Below are positions 33,974-55,813 of a stretch of 64,000 nucleotides of DNA, piece after piece. The translations under genes and the position numbers were made by a program. Source of the stretch: Hormiphora californensis (taxonomy: Eukaryota > Ctenophora > Tentaculata > Cydippida > Pleurobrachiidae); contig CM035359.1 of the NCBI GenBank assembly GCA_020137815.1, positions 6,852,468 to 6,916,467 on the forward strand, given 5' to 3'. The notes below the pieces were generated by a model. It searched no databases, was not told the origin of the DNA, and saw only the letters and a list, made by a program, of their open reading frames with translations. How positions within the stretch are numbered: position 1 is the stretch's first letter; every line of letters starts with the position of its first letter.

Positions 33974-34962
33974 ATTGACAGTCCGTCAATGGGAGCCAGC
34001 CGGGATTTTGTCCTTTAAATATGCATTTCATGTGTATTTATAAACTCTATCTTTCTTATCATCCTCCTATCGCTCTATCTCTCTCTGTCTATCTCTCTCT
34101 ATCTCTCCCTCTCAGCTCTCTCTCACTTTATATCTTTACCCTTGAGCTTAACCATTTTTCACGAACACTATCAAATCGCACGATCAGCACACGGCTATCA
34201 CTCCCGTCTCACACACGAACATATACATGCTTGCTCACGAACATTTGACCCCGCTTCCACACCCTGCTTTTCAACTAGTCTCTAGGGTGTCGTCACATGC
34301 TACGTCAAGAAGTCCAGTTGACTACATACTGCAAGCTTTACTGTCAGTGATTGGGCAACAGAATTGCATAGAGCACCCGAGATTGGGTGTTCGCAGTATA
34401 CGGTTAATACCGGTTTCAACTGGATGACTGCAGAGATGATATCCGTCAAACTCCACCTCACATGTATGTTGTATAGACGCTGTCAGACTTAGCCCGCCTG
34501 ACCTGCCTTCGTGATTGAAGCAAATAGGGTCAGGCAATTGCCTGACAGGGTTCACATGATGAGGTAGGGGGGTGACAGATATAGGAACGATGAAGACGCA
34601 AAAAAAAAAAAAAAAAAACAAATTGAAACAGCATGATTTAAAAAACAGAAAGAAGCTCTAAACATCAGCTCTATTATATAATTTGAAAGTCTCTCACGCA
34701 CACACGTAGCACATCTGAATCAAACTAATAGTAAAACATAAAGGAATAAACTGTACATGTATGTTCATCTGATAGTCTTAACACTTTTTCACACTCTTGA
34801 AACTCATTTCACAGCTGACAGTCTCTTTTATTCCTGTCCATACCAGAGTAAACAACAATAATAACTTCATGCAGATGATTAAAGATTACAAAAGTCCTGC
34901 TTTTAAACAGAATCAAGATAACAAAAGGTGCACTGAAAATGTTTATGAAGGAGTATTTGAGT
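31600..34962. other. Gene-poor region with microsatellites
   Basis: Contains (CAGT)n, two (CT)n tracts (33246-33355, 33893-33972), CT-rich DNA at 34070-34130 and an 18-base A run at 34600. Open frames here are repeat-derived or have unconvincing composition. The last ~250 bp would be the 3' UTR of the minus-strand gene; tttatt near 34829 (AATAAA on the minus strand) could be its poly(A) signal. Confidence 0.4.
32080..32275 (+). repeat. (CAGT)n microsatellite, about 45 units
   Basis: Nearly perfect 4-bp repeat with a few variants at the 3' end (caatcactcagt). Because 4 is not a multiple of 3, the frame QSVSQSVS is a 12-bp read of the repeat, not a gene. Confidence 0.95.
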
Positions 34963-36518
34963 TTATGAAGGAGTAGCCGGTTTTGCTTCTGCCGCAGGGG
35001 GAGGGGTAGCCGGTTTTGCTTCGGCCGCTGGGGGAGGGGTAGCCGGTTTTGCCTCGGTCGCTGGGGGAGGGGTAGCCGGTTTTGCTTCTGCCGCTGGTGG
35101 AGGAGTAGCCGGTTTTGCTTCTGCCGCCGGGGGAGGGGTAGCCGGCATTGCTTCGGCCGCTGGGGGAGGGGTAGCCGGTTTTGCTTCTGCCGCTGGGGGA
35201 GGGGTAGCCGGTTTTGCCTCGGCCGCTGGGGGAGGGGTAGCCGGTTTTGCTTCTGCCGCTGGGGGAGGGGTAGCCGGTTTTGCCTCGGCCGCTGGAGGAG
35301 GAGTAGCCGGTTTTGCTTCTGCTGCTGGGGGAGGAGTAGCCGGTTTTGCTTCCGCCGCTGGAGGAGGGGTAGCCGGTTTTGCTTCTGCCGCTGGGGGAGG
35401 GGTAGCCGGTTTTGCTTCGGCCGCTGCAGGAGGAGTAGCCGGTTTTGCTTCGGTGGCTGGGGGAGGGGTAGCCGGTTTTGCCTCGGCCGCTGGGGGAGGG
35501 GTAGCCGGTTTTGCTTCGGCCGCTGCAGGAGGAGTAGCCGGTTTTGCTTCGGTGGCTGGGGGAGGGGTAGCCGGTTTTGCCTCGGCCGCTGCAGGAGGAG
35601 TAGCCGGTTTTGCTTCGGCCGCTGGGGGAGGGGTAGCCGGTTTTGCTTCAGCCGCGGGAGGAGGAGTAGACGGTTTTGCTTCTGTCACTGGCGGAGGGGT
35701 AGCCGGTTTTGCCTCGGCCACTGGGGGAGGGGTAGCCGGTTTTGCCTCGGCCACTGGTGGAGGTGTTGCCGGTTTTGCCTCTGCCGCTGGGGGAGGGGTA
35801 GCCGGTTTTGCCTCTGCCGCTGGGGGAGGGGTAGCCGGTTTTGCTTCTGCCGCGGGAGGTGTTGCCGGTTTTGTCTCGGCCGCTGGGGGAGGGGTAGCCG
35901 GTTTTGCCTCGGCCGCTGCAGGAGGGGTAGCCGGTTTTGCTTCGGCCGCTGGGGGAGGGGTCGCTGGTTTAGCTTCGGCCGCCGGGGGAGGGGTAGCCGG
36001 TTTTGCCTCGGCCGCTGGGGGAGGTGTTGCCGGTTTTGCTTCGGCCGCTGGGGGAGGGGTCGCTGGTTTAGCTTCGGCCGCTGGGGGAGGGGTAGCCGGT
36101 TTTGCTTCGGCCGCTGGGGGAGGGGTAGCCGGTTTTGCTTCTGCCGCTGGAGGAGGGGTAGCCGGTTTTGCTTCGGCCGCTGGGGGAGGGGTCGCCGGTT
36201 TGGCTTCCGCTGCTGGGGGAGGGGTATCCGGTTTCTCCACTACTTCCGGAGTAGATTCACCTGTAAAAGAGAAGATGTCAGGACTTTGATGACGCCTGAG
36301 TGGTGCAGAGTAGAACAACTCTGTTTCAATATTGAAATGGTAGCAGTACCCATCCTCATTCGTCCTACAAGATTCATAAAATTCAACATTTACACAGCTC
36401 TTTCTTTCTTTCTTTCCCCCTATAATACACACCACACCTTACCTAACTCTTTCCTCGCCTTGTATCCCCTGTACCGGGCCTGGATACTGATCGCTGCCTT
36501 CTCCTCGTCAACCTCGAC
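34963..36518 (-). CDS. IQ-motif protein with ~38 copies of an 11-residue Pro/Ala/Glu/Lys repeat, 5'-partial model
   Basis: Two minus-strand exons: 36518-36443 and 36260-34963, with GT-AG borders and phase 1 at the join. The first encodes VEVDEEKAAISIQARYRGYK, a calmodulin-type IQ motif (IQxxxRGxxxR). The second gives GESTPEVVEKPDTPPP, then about 38 units of the 11-residue AEAKPATPPPA (33 bp each), ending TPS and TAA. Variants replace A with T or V, and some units lack a residue. Acidic linker, IQ motif and Pro-rich tail recall sperm-flagellar RIIa/IQ proteins (SPA17/CABYR type), but no RIIa exon was found, so this is only a suggestion. Upstream exons (above 36518) are not identified. The opposite-strand frame (GGGVAGFAS repeats) is a shadow. 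Confidence 0.7.
34975..36240 (-). repeat. 33-bp coding minisatellite
   Basis: About 38 head-to-tail units, seen on the plus strand as ggggtagccggttttgcttc. Units alternate between subtypes (tcggccgctgg, tctgccgctgg, gctgcagga), showing block duplication. Almost all length changes preserve frame, consistent with selection on the protein. Confidence 0.92.
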
Positions 36519-37856
36519 CTGCAGAAATTAGTGGTTAACATTGGAAGCGGGAGTTGGTATCGAAGACACCTCACACTCTGCTCAGGTCGCCGGGCGACCT
36601 TTGCGTGCGCTGGCAAGGGGTAACTTCGTAACCAAGGTTGGGAGAAGACACCCTGTTATAGGTTTTGAAAAAGTTATATTCTTTTCTCCCCTACTCATTC
36701 TCACACACCCCCTTCGTCCCCCACCCCTCTGTGTAATAACATATTAGAATGCGTACTAGGGGAGCATGAATGGTATTAGTACTTCTCGCTACATAGTATT
36801 ACAACAATAAACACTCCGATAAACTTATTAATCAACCTATCTTGAATAAAGTGTTCAGATTGATTGCACTTGTATCATGCCAATGCTCTGACCGCCGTTC
36901 TCGTGAAATGAGAATAGGGTCAGGCTATATTATGATCTGACAGGTTTTACTAGATTTTCAAGTGTATGAAACCCAACTAATGTGTGATAACCCAACTAAT
37001 GTTTGATAAATAAACATAGTGCGATACATATTAGTTCAGTGAGATATGAGGTGTTTTAGATGATACAAACTATGCCAATACTGCACAGGTCTGGTATAAC
37101 AGGTCATTGTTGGGCAGTACTGAACTACCATAGACGTGATGTAATTATTGCACCTACTTAAGTTATAACCTTACTATATCTACCCTGTGTATGTATGTCT
37201 GTATATTCTGATCCAGCTACCTTTAATATAGTTATAAAAGTTAACAATTTCAGTCATCTCGTTTTCAGTTTTTTTTGTCATTTTACTTTTTGCAAAATCA
37301 AATTGTTGTTTCATCTGCAGTTGCATATTATTTGCCTTGTTCGACCCTCCCACCCATATCATGTATGTTATAATAAAGAATAATTTGGTTGCGGAAAGAG
37401 AAAAGATAGAAAGTATGAAGATGCCCTAAAGTATATGCAGTAAAAGTAGGGAATTCATGCTTCGCTTCAGTATCAAACAAAATGTTGTAACGTACTAATT
37501 TTTTACACGAAATACGACCTATACTTATTATACGGAAAAGTTGCCCTATTATTTGAGGTACATTTGTTCCCTCAGTAGTGTTCTAGGAGACCCTTGGGGA
37601 CACGTTAGTGAAGGAATTAGCTTGTTTCCAAATTTTTTCCAGTCTCACGGCTCAATTACCTAACTACCCTAGTTCCCACAATATATATCTCCCAGTCTCT
37701 GACACAATTATCACTTAGTATTATAGATTCGCAATTCCCAACCTCTTTTTGAAGACAAATTGAACAATTCTATCTGTCTATACCGCGTCATAAGATAAAC
37801 TAACAATAATGGACTAGTATAATAACATCATTTATATTGACTTCTCTGTGTTTAGC
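36519..37856. other. Region between divergent exons
   Basis: Separates the minus-strand IQ gene from a plus-strand first exon. It should contain the missing 5' exons or promoters of one or both, but I could not define them. A palindromic ggtcgccgggcgacc lies near 36585. Confidence 0.35.
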
Positions 37857-45651
<7,795 letters not shown>

Positions 45652-45663
45652 GTAATCACGTGT

Positions 45664-45956
45664 GTTATGGGATTTAGAGGTGTTGGAATCCTGCTGTCGT
45701 GGGATTTGGCTGTTTCACTTTGTTTGAATCCTTTTAACGTGGCATTTGGCTGTTTTACATTGTTTGAATCCTGTTTACGTGGGATTTGGCTGTTTTACTT
45801 TGTTTGAATCCTGTTTACGTGGGATTTGGCTGTTTTACTTTGTTTGAATCCTTTTAACGTGGCATTTGGCTGTTTTACATTTTTGGAATCCTGTTTACGT
45901 GGAATTTGGCAGTTTTACTTTTTTGGAATCCTGTTTACGTGGAATTTGGCTGTTAA
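45664..45956 (+). repeat. ~42-bp minisatellite, about seven units
   Basis: Units contain gtttgaatcctgtttacgtg and ggatttggctgttttac. It starts 12 bp after the exon donor at 45651. Confidence 0.88.
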
Positions 45957-47419
<1,463 letters not shown>

Positions 47420-47569
47420 ATGCCTGAAAAACGTGGAAAACATGAGCCAAATAATGGAAATTCAAAAGCGGAAGAAAGGGAAGGATCAGCGTCAAAAAGT
47501 GCGGGAAAGAATATTCAAATTGTCCACGGGACGAAACGAAATTACGAATTTACATTTGATGTCGCAAAG
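47420..47569 (+). CDS. ATG-bearing exon, unrecognised
   Basis: Fifty codons from ATG 47420 (MPEKRGKHEPNN, then KNIQIVHGTKRNYEFTFDVA) to a GTAAGA donor at 47570, phase 0. An in-frame TGA directly precedes the ATG, so it is a start or nothing. The other two frames are less protein-like. It may be an alternative first exon of the downstream gene. The exon end is repeated near 48924 as part of the local duplication. Confidence 0.4.
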
Positions 47570-47888
47570 GTAAGAATAAACAAAACTAATTAGGCTAAGC
47601 AAAAAAATATTAGCTGAATATGTTTTTTATATAAATATGTTTTTTATTGATAGCTGATGGACGATTGTCAACTGAATAACTCATTTGTTTTGTTCAGAAC
47701 CATCTTTAAAAGGTTACAGGAGGTAGGGTCGAGCAAGGCAAAGGCTCATGTGAGCTTGTACAATCATGAATTAATTCAATGGAATGCATAAAAACATAGC
47801 TTAGTCTCTATAGTCTATAATAGTACTAGTAGGTCAAGATGCAGCAGTGCTGACGGCGATTCATGGTCGGGGACTGTAGTATTATCAC

Positions 47889-47919
<31 letters not shown>

Positions 47920-48840
47920 CCAATCCCTCTCTCTTTCTGTCTCTATCTCTCTCTCTCTCCCAATCCCTCCCTCTCTCTCTCTCTACCTTTATCTATCTCT
48001 CCATATATTCTCAACAATACGTCCTGCTCTCGGCTCTACACGACGTTTAACGTTGAACTTATTTCCATAAGTTTCCATGGGGTTCTCTCGCTCTCGTTCT
48101 TTATGCATCTCGGTCTACCCGACTTTATGTCCATGTACATATACTTGTTAAGACAACTGTAGTCCTCTTGATTTGTTGAGTCCTGGCATCATTATTGTTT
48201 ACTGTACCATTGCACACGTAGATCGGAACGGTTCGGAGAGGGCAGTTTTTTGTTAGAAAACATTTTCGGAATCTTTGAGGCAATTTAACGCAATCACTAG
48301 GCCGGATATCTATACTCCATTTTTTTTCAACTGTTCACCCCCCAATGTCGTGCGCGGAAATGTTTTGCGCGTCTATCACATGTTAACGTGTAGCGCGCAC
48401 AGTGTAAATTAAAATATCGCACGCGCACGAGTTGGAGGGTGAACAGTTGAATAAAAATGGAGTACATTTCTTTTGAAAAGGGAATCACAACTTATATTAA
48501 CATTTTGATATTCTAAGTTGTTAAAAAAACACGTTTCTGACTGCACATTTATTGACAGGTCCTTCATAAAAAATTTTTTAGTGAAGACTAAATGGGATCG
48601 GGGCCGTGATGAAAGAATAAAAACACTGCAGTAAATTTTCAAACAGAAGAAGCGCTGAAGAAAAAAAAACAGTTTTTTAAGTGCAAATATTTCTTGGTTG
48701 GAGTTTGACATAGAAAAAGTTTTTCATTTGAGCCATGATATACCAAAAGCGAAATAAAAAAAAATTAAGATTTTTGTGGGGGGGCGTCCGCTGCTCCCGC
48801 CTATGGATGAAAAATTTTGATCTAGAATTACACTTTGATT
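47558..48840 (+). repeat. Duplicated block, copy A (without the two larger transposons)
   Basis: 47558-48320 matches 48924-49767, and 48466-48840 matches 49768-49793 plus 52111-52470, with frequent homopolymer differences. Copy A carries a ~145-bp MITE (48322-48460) that copy B lacks. Confidence 0.85.
48322..48460. mobile_element. Small MITE, ends ACTCCATTTTT
   Basis: Inverted ends actccattttttttcaactg and cagttgaataaaaatggagt with inner gttcacc/ggtgaac. Absent at the equivalent point of copy B (about 49767). A related end is at 13134. Confidence 0.75.
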
Positions 48841-49264
48841 TCTTTTGGGTTTTTAAACCGGGGTTTTTTTAATTTTTGGGGAATTTTTATTTCCCCCTTT
48901 CCCCCGTTTGGTGGGTGGGGGTGATGTCGCAAAGGGTAAGAAAACAAAACTAATTAGGCTAAGCAAAAAATATTAGCTGAATATGTGTTTTTTATAAAAA
49001 TATGCTTTTTATGATCGCTGATGGACGATTGAAAACTGAATAACTCATTAGTTTTGTTCAGGGCCATACTTTAAAGGTTACAGGAGGCAGGGTCGAGCAA
49101 GGCAAATGCAAAAAAATGATTCCATGTGAGCTTGTACAATCATGAATTTAATTCAATGGAATGCATATAAAAAAACAGTCTCTATAGTCTATAATAGTAC
49201 TAGTCAGGCAAGATTGCAACATGCTGACGGCGCGATCTCATGGTCGGGGACGTAGTATTATCAC

Positions 49265-49309
49265 ATCTCTATCTCTCTCTCTCTCTCTCCCAATCCCTCT
49301 CTCTTTCTG

Positions 49310-49401
<92 letters not shown>

Positions 49402-49435
49402 AATCCCCCTCTCTCTCTCTCTCTCTCTCTACCTT
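49265..49435 (+). repeat. (CT)n microsatellite, expanded in copy B
   Basis: About 170 bp here versus about 105 bp of interrupted CT in copy A (47885-47990). Confidence 0.9.
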
Positions 49436-49793
49436 TATCTATCTCTCCACATATTCTCAACAATACGTCCTGCTCTCGGCTCTACACGACGTTTAACGTT
49501 GAACTTATTTCCATAAGTTTCCATGGGGTTCTCTCGCTCTCGTTCTTTATGCAGCTCGGTCTACCCGACTTTATGTCCATGTACATACTTGTTATGATAG
49601 CTGAAGGTACATGTAGTCCTCTTGATTTGTTGAGTCCCGGCTTCATTATTGTTGACTGTACCATTGCTCACGTAGATCGGCACGGTTCGGAGAGGGCAGT
49701 TTTTTGTTAGAAAACATTATCGGAATCTTTGAGGCAATTTAACGCAATCACTAGGCCGGATATCTATTTCTTTTGAAAAGGGAATCACAACTA

Positions 49794-50643
49794 CAGTCGG
49801 ACCCCGATTTAACGGCCCCCGATTTAGCGGCACCCCGATTTAACGGCAGGATAAATTTCCCCCAACAATTTTTTTGAAAATTTTTTGAAATTTTTTCAAA
49901 GGTGTTTCAACCACGTCCGAATCGTGTTTCGAATCGGTGCATCTTATTGCATGTCTTACCCGTAATTAGACGGTTCGAAACGAACAGATATGTGATCCCC
50001 ATGAGGCCCATCGAGTCGCAATTTCGACACTCGTTAAACTGGCCCCATAGGGATCACGTATCGGTTCGTTTCGAACCGTCTAATTGGCGACAGGACGTGC
50101 AATGAGATGCACTGATTCGAAACACGATTCGGACGTGGTTGATATATCTTAGAAAAATTTTCATAACTTTTTTTGGAAAATTTTACAGAATGATTGTCAA
50201 TGCTTTGATCGGTGCTCCCCATGAATTTTCAGAGAAAAAGATATTTTGAAATTCGAATTCTTCCTCACCCCGCTTAAAGAGCCCCGATTCGGCATGATAT
50301 CATGTATCGGTTCGTTTCGAACCGTCTAATTAGCAGCAAGACATGCGATAAGATGCACTGATTCGATATACGATTCGGACGTGGTTGATATACCAGTACA
50401 CGTACCTTAGAAAATTTTTATAACTTTTTTAAAAATTTTTTAAATTATTTTCTTTTTCTAATCAGAAATGATCATGTAATCAATACATGGACATTGCATT
50501 TACTAAGAGGTGTTTTAGTATAGTATTTTGGACAAAAATAGGGGTTTATGGGCCAAATATGCTCTACCCCGATTTAACGGACACCCCGATTTAACGGACA
50601 AAACCCTTTCCCCCGAGGGTGCCGTTAAATCGGGGTCCGACTG
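49794..50643. mobile_element. pogo/Tigger-like MITE, copy 2 (850 bp)
   Basis: Ends cagtcggaccccgatttaac and gttaaatcggggtccgactg, flanked by TA. Similar to 38707-39571 in ends and internal cgaatcg-rich palindromes. Confidence 0.9.
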
Positions 50644-50669
50644 TACCTAATGTTTTGAATAAAATTTTG

Positions 50670-52102
50670 GGCACTGTTAGGAATGGCCGACACTAACAAT
50701 TTTTTTGTTAGTGTTTTTTGTTAGTGACGTCACTAACAAAAAATTGTTAGTGTTTTCACTAACAATTTTCACAAACAAAAAAATTGTTAGTGTTTTCACT
50801 AACAATTTTCACTAACAAAAATGTTGTTAGTGTTTTCACTAACAATTTTCACTAACAAAAATTTTGTTAGTGTTTCTAATTGGGGTGATGGTTATGAGAT
50901 ACGATTCAGGGACGCATTATTGGCAGTGTGAGACGATACGGGTTATGGAACATGATTCGGTGAAGCTTATTAGGATGGTTAGGCGACATGAGACACGATT
51001 CGGGGAAGGTTTTCTTCGTTTTTCAAGTAACGATACATGGAAAATGAAGATATTTGTGAGTAGACAAGGAATACACCAATTTCAAGAGAATAAAACTAAA
51101 AACACAAATCAAATAACTTGTCCACATTTAGTTGCTCTGTCCAACAATTGGAGTACAATACGAACCGATTACCCTACCATATGATCCTATCACCCTGCCA
51201 CATGCACATGAACCAATTACCACACCATATGATCCGGTCAAACAGACCGATTACCACTGCACTTGAGGTATCACGTATCGGCATGAGGTACACCGAATCG
51301 TGAGCAGTATCCCGTATCGGTTGATGTTGTAAGAGGTTCCGCTGCTAATGAGGCACACCGAATCGTGAGCAGTATCCCGTATCGGGGCTCAGTGCTCACG
51401 ATTCGGTGTACCTCATTAGCGGCAGAACCGCTTACAATGTGAGCCGATACGACGGTATCCCAGTATATCGCTCCTACTTGATAATGAGGAAGTGAACTTA
51501 CAAGAGAGTTTACAGACCCATTGGACGGCTCTGCACACTCTTCCCCGACACCATACACAATCGGATGAACGAACCTGCCACAAAATCCGCCAAACTGGCA
51601 ATATCTCAAATGGAGAGCCTTTCAACAGAGCAACTAAATGTGGACAAGTTATTTGATTTGTGGTTTTAGTTTTATTCTCTTGAAATTGGTGTATTCCTTG
51701 TCTACTCACAAATATCTTCATTTTCCATGTATCGTTACTTGAAAAACGAAGAAAACCTTCCCCGAATCGTGTCTCATGTCGCCTAACCATCCTAATAAGC
51801 TTCACCGAATCATGTTCCATAACCCGTATCGTCTCACACTGCCAATAAGGCGTCCCTGAATCGTATCTCATAACCATATATATCACCCCAATTAGAAACA
51901 CTAACAAAATTTTTGTTAGTGAAAATTGTTAGTGAAAACACTAACAAAATTTTTGTTAGTGAAAATTGTTAGTGAAAACACTAACAATTTTTTTGTTAGT
52001 GAAAATTGTTAGTGAAAACACTAACAATTTTTTTGTTAGTGACGTCACTAACAAAAAACACTAACAAAAAAATTGTTAGTGTCGGCCATTCCTAACAGTG
52101 CC
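50670..52102. mobile_element. 1433-bp foldback transposon with 8-bp target duplication
   Basis: Ends ggcactgttaggaatggccg and cggccattcctaacagtgcc with inverted homology over most of the length. Near each end the motif cactaacaaaaa/tttttgttagtg is repeated several times. Flanked by aaattttg on both sides (50662-50669, 52103-52110), an 8-bp duplication compatible with hAT or Merlin families. No transposase frame. Confidence 0.9.
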
Positions 52103-52470
52103 AAATTTTGATATTCTAAGATGGTCATAACAACACGTTGCTGCACGTGCACATATTATTGACAGTTGTTGCTCCTTCATAAAATATTTCAGTGAAGCAC
52201 TATAATGGGATCGGAGCCGTGATGAATGAATAAAAAGCACTATGCAGTAGAATTTTCAATCAGAAGAAGCCGCTTGGTAGAAAAAAAAGCAGTTATATTA
52301 AGTGCATAATATATTCTTGCTGTTGGAGTTTGACCTAGAAAATTGTTCTCATTTGAGCCATGATATACCAAAGCGAAATCGAAAGTAATTAAGATTTCTG
52401 TGGGTAGGCTGTCCGCTGCTCCACGCCTATGCGATGAAGAATTCTTGATCTAGAATGACACTTATGATAA

Positions 52471-52663
52471 CTTGTTTAATTGACCTGTAGCTGTCTGTGT
52501 GGTTTTTTTGGCTAATTTTTATGGGAAATTGTGACATATTTAGCGACTCTCTCCTAAAAGCACTTTAAGAGAATACGACACTAACATGCGGCCACGCTCG
52601 CCACTGGGTGATTACTAGATAATGGATGCATGCACACACCATCTCTCTCACGTTCTCTCTCAC

Positions 52664-52707
<44 letters not shown>

Positions 52708-53582
52708 CATCTCCCTATTTCTCTACTTCTCTCTTTCTTGCGTGGGTACTGATTGTTTGTCTGCGCATGTGTGCTTTTCCGCCCTCTCTCTCCGCATCTC
52801 ATCTACTTTGTGATCAATAATTTCAGTGCATTGTGGAACATACTAAGTACATTTCTCTATATGATTCTCTTTTCTACTCGAGTCTATCTTTGCTCTCTGT
52901 TATTATGATTTTATCCGCTTACTGATCGGTCATTAGCCATTGTGTACGATTTTATAGCGATTTCTTGAATAATAATAATACTATTGATCAATGTATTGGA
53001 AAGCTCAAAGGTTTCTATCGTCGTCCTTGACACTGTTGCAATTGCTTAAAAGTGCGTACCGGGGCTTTCACGGGGTTGTCCATCTGTGCACCATGTGGCC
53101 TGTGCAGTGTGCACTGCATGTCACATGTGTCTGATAGCCTGTGTAAAATCATGTGCAGATCTGGTGGGAGCAGAACAGCACTTATACTATGAGTTCAGCA
53201 TGTGGTCACATGTCAACAACAACCATATATCACCGACTGATAAGCATTTAGATGGGATGTATCTCAGTACTGGGAATCTCATATAAATGCTTATTTTAAA
53301 GGACCCTGCACGTACTAAGCTGGGACAACTGCATGGACGAACACTAAACATCTTGCCGAATTCTTCCTCAGTTGGGTCTTATTAGCGAGTAATTGGTGGA
53401 AAAGTCATTAATTATTGTTGAACCCAAACCTTAAATTCCAATTAACTTAAACTTAAAACTAGTTGTCAGCCTTTGTGCAGTATGGATTAGTGTTGCTTGT
53501 ACGGTGCATTGCCTGATTCATGAGGTTACATATATCGTATTTAACTGATTGTCATATCACCATGAACTACACCACCATGCAG
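52471..53582. other. Non-coding stretch with small CT microsatellite
   Basis: (CT)n at 52665-52705; no supported gene. Confidence 0.4.
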
Positions 53583-53797
53583 CTGCTGGACACAATTATG
53601 AACATGAGATAACAGCTCGTACTGGTATGCCCATCAACGTTTCGAACCAAGTTTACAGTGTACGTGTGGGAAAGGTTGTCTCGGAGGAGTGGTCTAAAAA
53701 GAGACTCAAACCGGAGTCTGAATTTGACGCAGTTGATTTCCATGCCAGTTGCTATGACAACAGTGGAATACTTGTTAGCAGCGTTAGGGAACATGGG
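53583..53797 (+). CDS. Internal exon, unrecognised
   Basis: Acceptor caccaccatgcag; reads AGHNYEHEITARTGMPINVS and onward through KVVSEEWSKKRLKPES to VSSVREHG with donor GTAATG. Entry phase 1, exit phase 0. Mixed, globular composition. No family recognised. The upstream phase-1 exon has not been found. Confidence 0.5.
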
Positions 53798-54371
53798 GTA
53801 ATGTATAATTGAATTGTATGATTATATCTCATTTGGTTTGCAATAACGCTCGCTAATTATTGCTAGTATACTTGGCTAGTTGAACGTATTAGGAGTAATC
53901 TCGGGCTACGAGTATTAAAACTGTTTGTTTTCTTACTTTTGCACGCTGTAAACTAATTTGACAAAACTTTCTCATGATCATCCAAAATTATGATTTCAAC
54001 ATTTTCATCTCTATATGTACATATTACCATTTAAATTGCCAGGAAATAGTTATTTCAATATTTACCGACGTTTTCAACCAAATTTCTTTCCGGTGATCAT
54101 CACATATTATTCCGAACGAGTTTAATTAATTCCTAATTACCATCCTAATTAATTCCTAATTACCATCCTTATAACGATCTTGTCCAAGTATTCTTCTAGT
54201 TTCGATCATCCACTAGTTGCAGAGTTGCTGCTGGTGACCTATTAATTGACACACTATATATATTGGTAATCGGAAGCAGTGCTCCACTAACTCACAATAC
54301 ATTCTGCGTGTTTTGTTGTAGCTTTGTTATAGATCACAGTATAGATTTTGTACAGTGCAGCAGTAGCAGCC

Positions 54372-55813
54372 ATGCCCCGTCTCGTAATGGGCACGTCAAT
54401 GGTCAAAAAGAAGGCAGGAGAACCGTACAAACCCTCGGAAAAAGAGTTGTATTTTGCGTCCACGTCGAGCGAATCGAGTAGCTTTACCGGCACATATAGT
54501 CCGGCTGTATTAGAGGATAACTATCGGGAGAGTCATGGTAACCATGGTAACCAGGGGAAAGAGAGGAGGTTTCTAGGGGTTCTAAGAAGGGCACGTCGGT
54601 CTATCCTTGTTACACTCAGGGTAATTTCCTTTGGTTGCTTTTGCATGTGATATGAGATTGTGTAATCTATAAGACGGTTTGTATATAATAGCATGTATGT
54701 TCAATTACTTTTGAGCAGAACCAAAAGTTGGCCGGGTTATCATTGACAACTATACTTTTAATTACAGGGTAAAAATGTCTCATTATTTTCAAGTTATTTT
54801 ACTTTTTATACCACTTTCAGGGAGGGAAGTCAGAAAAAGGTTTTATAGATAAGGTACAGATAACACAGCGCTTAACTTGCTCATATCTCGCTATACATGA
54901 TGTCTCTTTTCACAAATTTAACTAAAACACCAATATCACATGAATCCCACTTGCTAAATAACCGACATTTTTAAAGCCTGACTTTCAGCGCTGAACTTAA
55001 CATTATAAACAACATTTCGCCTTATCTTGGTAATAACAACTGATACATTTTCTTTAGTTGCCTAACTAGACTGTGTTTCGCACACCCCGCTTTACAAATG
55101 TAAAGATGAGTTAGAACATAACAATTCTTTAGGTGTTCTATAAAATATCATCAAGTCAAATCAAAAGATCACCAAAACATTTTATCTAGATATTTTCTCG
55201 ATCCTTCTATTTTTCACCGATTTAAGTTCAAAAATCATTTTTCTCTCACACTAGATTCACAGCGGAATAAATTACTCACATTTTCCCAGCATATCTTCAT
55301 TGGAATGTTGGAAATTAAAAGCCGGTAGTAGACTTTTTCTCAATTTGTAACATAACCAACACTCTATTTAATTTTTCTTAATTAGCAAATCCAAATATTG
55401 ATGACGACCTCTACGAAAGCTTCACGACCCACGTGACACGAAATTCTAATCATAAATTGACGGATTAAGGCACGATTGATGTGAGAAATTCTTTCGTTTA
55501 ATTCGTAATTTTTTTTGCAACGTCACGTACTAATATCTCGTTATACCTTCATTTTGTGAAATCGGAGATAGCCATTTGTTTTGGCTGCTCACATCTCCCT
55601 TTATACTTGACAACCAAACTTCATAGTTTTGACTTGTATCAGTTTGACAGCTGCTCCAAGAAAAAGAAGAAGCCCCAGTTGAGGATGACCTACGCGAAGG
55701 AAATTGATGACGAGATAATAAAGATAGCGGCCCGACATTGGAGAGACAGGACCAACCCACCTCCTGTTATTAAGAGGAAACTAACCGTCGCAGCAAAGTG
55801 CGTCTATGGTCAG
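54372..55813 (+). CDS. Three-exon 5' segment, unrecognised
   Basis: Exons 54372-54620 (MPRLVMGTSMVKKKAGEPYK to RRSILVTLR), 54821-54853 (GGKSEKGFIDK, a 33-nt exon) and 55643-55813 (FDSCSKKKKKPQLRMTYAKE to KCVYGQ), all phase 0 with usable GT-AG borders. The first has an ATG after a Ser/Ala context. The third is basic and helical (EIDDEIIKIAARHWRDR). No domain identified. It may continue to the exons at 57.3 or 59.7 kb, which also accept phase 0 or are undefined. Confidence 0.5.

Larger units (their letters stand above)
48924..52470 (+). repeat. Duplicated block, copy B (with two nested insertions)
   Basis: Same sequence as 47558-48840 interrupted by the Tigger-like element (49794-50643) and the 1.4-kb foldback (50670-52102). 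Confidence 0.85.

Noticed and set aside
35453-36289. 278-residue GGGVAGFAS repeat protein on the plus strand
   Set aside because: Antisense shadow of the 33-bp coding minisatellite. The minus strand has the IQ exon, phase-matched splice sites and a proper stop.
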